7,784 bases of DNA, taken from an uncultured Clostridia bacterium (GTDB lineage: Bacteria; Bacillota; Clostridia; TANB77; UBA1234). The DNA lies in NCBI GenBank assembly GCA_934149305.1, contig CAKPEF010000031.1, positions 1 to 7,784 of the forward strand, read 5' to 3'. This document shows, in pieces, positions 7,196 through 7,784 of this stretch. A model generated the notes under the pieces. That model did not search any database, was not told the DNA's origin, and saw only the letters and a list, made by a program, of their open reading frames with translations. Position 1 is the stretch's first letter; each line of letters begins with the position of its first letter. Made by a program: the position numbers and the translations under genes.

Positions 7196-7468
7196 TTATT
7201 TTATTGGTAATTGTAGTTCTTGCCCCTCATATATGTATGATGTTTTTAAATTGTTTATCTTTTTTATTTCGTATATGTTTTCTCTTATATTGCCATTTAA
7301 TTCGCTTGCTATTGACCAAAGAGTGTCGCCTTTTGAAACTACTATTTTTTCATATTCTGGGACGGTATATGAAAATACCTTGTTAGTTAACAAACTACAT
7401 AAGAATGAAATTATAGTAAATAATATTGTCATAGAAATTATAAATCTTTTTAAATTTTTTATTCTCAT
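7196..7468 (-). CDS. Membrane-anchored LysM protein, YneA-like SOS cell-division inhibitor candidate
   Basis: The product is 90 aa. Residues 1-8 are basic (MRIKNLKR) and 9-28 form one hydrophobic segment, so it is anchored in or exported across the membrane. A single LysM domain fills 39-88: YEKIVVSKGDTLWSIA at the start, then NIYEIKKINNL and YIYEGQELQLP. LysM binds peptidoglycan. Size, topology and an SOS-type promoter match YneA of Bacillus, which delays septation after DNA damage; that role is inferred. The ATG at 7468 has GGAGGTG at 7480-7474. The open frame extends upstream to 7582, but those 38 codons run through the promoter and LexA boxes. The gene is convergent with the tyrosine recombinase and lies between repeat units B and C. 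It could alternatively be a general LysM cell-wall protein. No gene follows it on its strand before the recombinase. Confidence 0.8.
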   Translation of the reverse strand: MRIKNLKRFIISMTILFTIISFLCSLLTNKVFSYTVPEYEKIVVSKGDTLWSIASELNGNIRENIYEIKKINNLKTSYIYEGQELQLPIK

Positions 7469-7482
7469 AAAAGCACCTCCAA

Positions 7483-7498
7483 AAGAACGACTGTTCTT
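7483..7498. promoter_or_regulatory. LexA (SOS) box, perfect
   Basis: AAGAACGACTGTTCTT is a 16-bp palindrome with 6-bp arms around a 4-bp centre. It contains the Gram-positive LexA consensus GAAC-N4-GTTC exactly (7485-7496). It lies between the -10 region and the ribosome site of the LysM gene, where bound LexA would block transcription. The gene is therefore predicted to be induced by DNA damage. Confidence 0.8.
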
Positions 7499-7507
7499 AA
7501 TACATGT

Positions 7508-7539
7508 ATTATAATATACGAACATTATTTCTTTGTCAA
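7508..7539 (-). promoter_or_regulatory. Sigma-A promoter of the LysM gene
   Basis: On the minus strand a perfect -35 TTGACA (7539-7534) is followed after 17 nt by TATTAT (7516-7511), 5/6 to consensus. A perfect TATAAT (7513-7508) overlaps it at 20-nt spacing. This is the strongest promoter in the window and is flanked and overlapped by LexA-box sequences. Confidence 0.7.
7520..7531. promoter_or_regulatory. Degenerate second LexA box
   Basis: GAACATTATTTC matches GAAC-N4-GTTC at seven of eight fixed positions. It falls in the spacer of the LysM promoter, 35 bp from the perfect box. Two boxes are common at tightly repressed SOS genes, but this one is only suggestive. Confidence 0.4.
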
Positions 7540-7602
7540 TACTTTTCAAATAAAAAGCAAACATTTTTTCTTTATGTTGCAAGTATGATTTAGAGAATTG
7601 TT

Positions 7603-7784
7603 GTAGCTTTTTGTGGCGGTTTTAATTGTGGTTTATGCAGTTTGATTTTGATATGTTTTACATTTATATAGATGTATTAAAATAGGTTTTGATGAATACT
7701 ATAGCTAGTTATGGAGCACGCTGTGCTCCGCTACATTTATTTTGTGGCAACTTTAAATTTGATTTATACAGTTTGTTTTGTATT
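7603..7784 (+). repeat. Direct repeat unit C with flanking partial units, running to the window edge
   Basis: The core is 7676-7738 with hairpin GGAGCACGCTGTGCTCC (7713-7729). The left flank, 7603-7652 (TAGCTTTTTGTGGC..., ...CAGTTTGATTTTGATATG), matches the sequence after the hairpin at 7730-7784 (CTACATTTATTTTGTGGC..., ...CAGTTTGTTTTG). This is therefore the tail of an earlier unit whose hairpin half is missing, followed by unit C and then the start of another. The stretch 7540-7602 between the LysM promoter and this repeat shows no gene or clear signal. Confidence 0.7.

Noticed and set aside
7469..7582. Longer start for the LysM gene at 7582.
   Set aside because: The extra 38 codons cover the -35, -10 and LexA boxes, and the membrane segment begins only after the ATG at 7468.
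6952..7738. The repeats as integron attC sites.
   Set aside because: attC sites are long imperfect inverted repeats; outside the 5-8 bp hairpin the flanks here show little pairing, and the recombinase is Xer-like rather than IntI-like. Only the layout is similar.
6925..7784. The direct repeats as a CRISPR array.
   Set aside because: Units are about 126 bp with diverged flanks, spacing is uneven (126 then 598 bp), a gene lies between copies, and no cas gene is present.

Overview
The window is about 7.8 kb of very AT-rich DNA with strong purine-rich Shine-Dalgarno sites (GGAGG, AGGAGG), short intergenic gaps, a Gram-positive type LexA box (GAAC-N4-GTTC) and T-rich hairpin terminators. Together these point to a low-GC Firmicute, most likely a clostridium or a relative. 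This is inferred from composition and gene content; no marker gene fixes the genus.

Layout. (1) 166-2331, plus strand: a 721-aa multi-pass membrane protein of the DUF2207 type with a glycine-rich tail, ended by a strong hairpin at 2336-2372. That hairpin also lies just beyond the end of the convergent operon. (2) 5727-2384, minus strand: a compact three-gene operon. In transcription order it encodes a glutathionylspermidine-synthetase-like ATP-grasp ligase, an unrecognised 220-aa protein and a homospermidine-synthase-like enzyme. The genes are packed so that the ribosome site of each downstream gene overlaps the end of the previous one. A good sigma-A promoter sits at 5823-5795. (3) 5930-6922, plus strand: a complete XerC/XerD-like tyrosine recombinase, divergent from the operon. 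(4) 6925-7784: a repeat-rich region with three copies of a roughly 126-bp unit, each built around a GGAGCAC/GTGCTCC hairpin, all in the same orientation. Between copies two and three lies a minus-strand gene for a 90-aa membrane-anchored LysM protein. Its promoter carries a perfect LexA box and a degenerate second one, so it looks like the YneA-type SOS division inhibitor.

How they may work together. The most interesting unit is the minus-strand operon. One gene resembles an enzyme that makes a polyamine and another resembles an enzyme that joins a polyamine to a carboxylate by an ATP-dependent amide bond. The simplest hypothesis is a pathway to an acylated or peptidyl homospermidine-like conjugate, with the 220-aa protein as an unknown third component. 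The right-hand region resembles the SOS-regulated yneA neighbourhood of Firmicutes, where yneA is divergent from lexA; lexA may lie beyond the right edge. The repeats between the recombinase and the LysM gene are unexplained.
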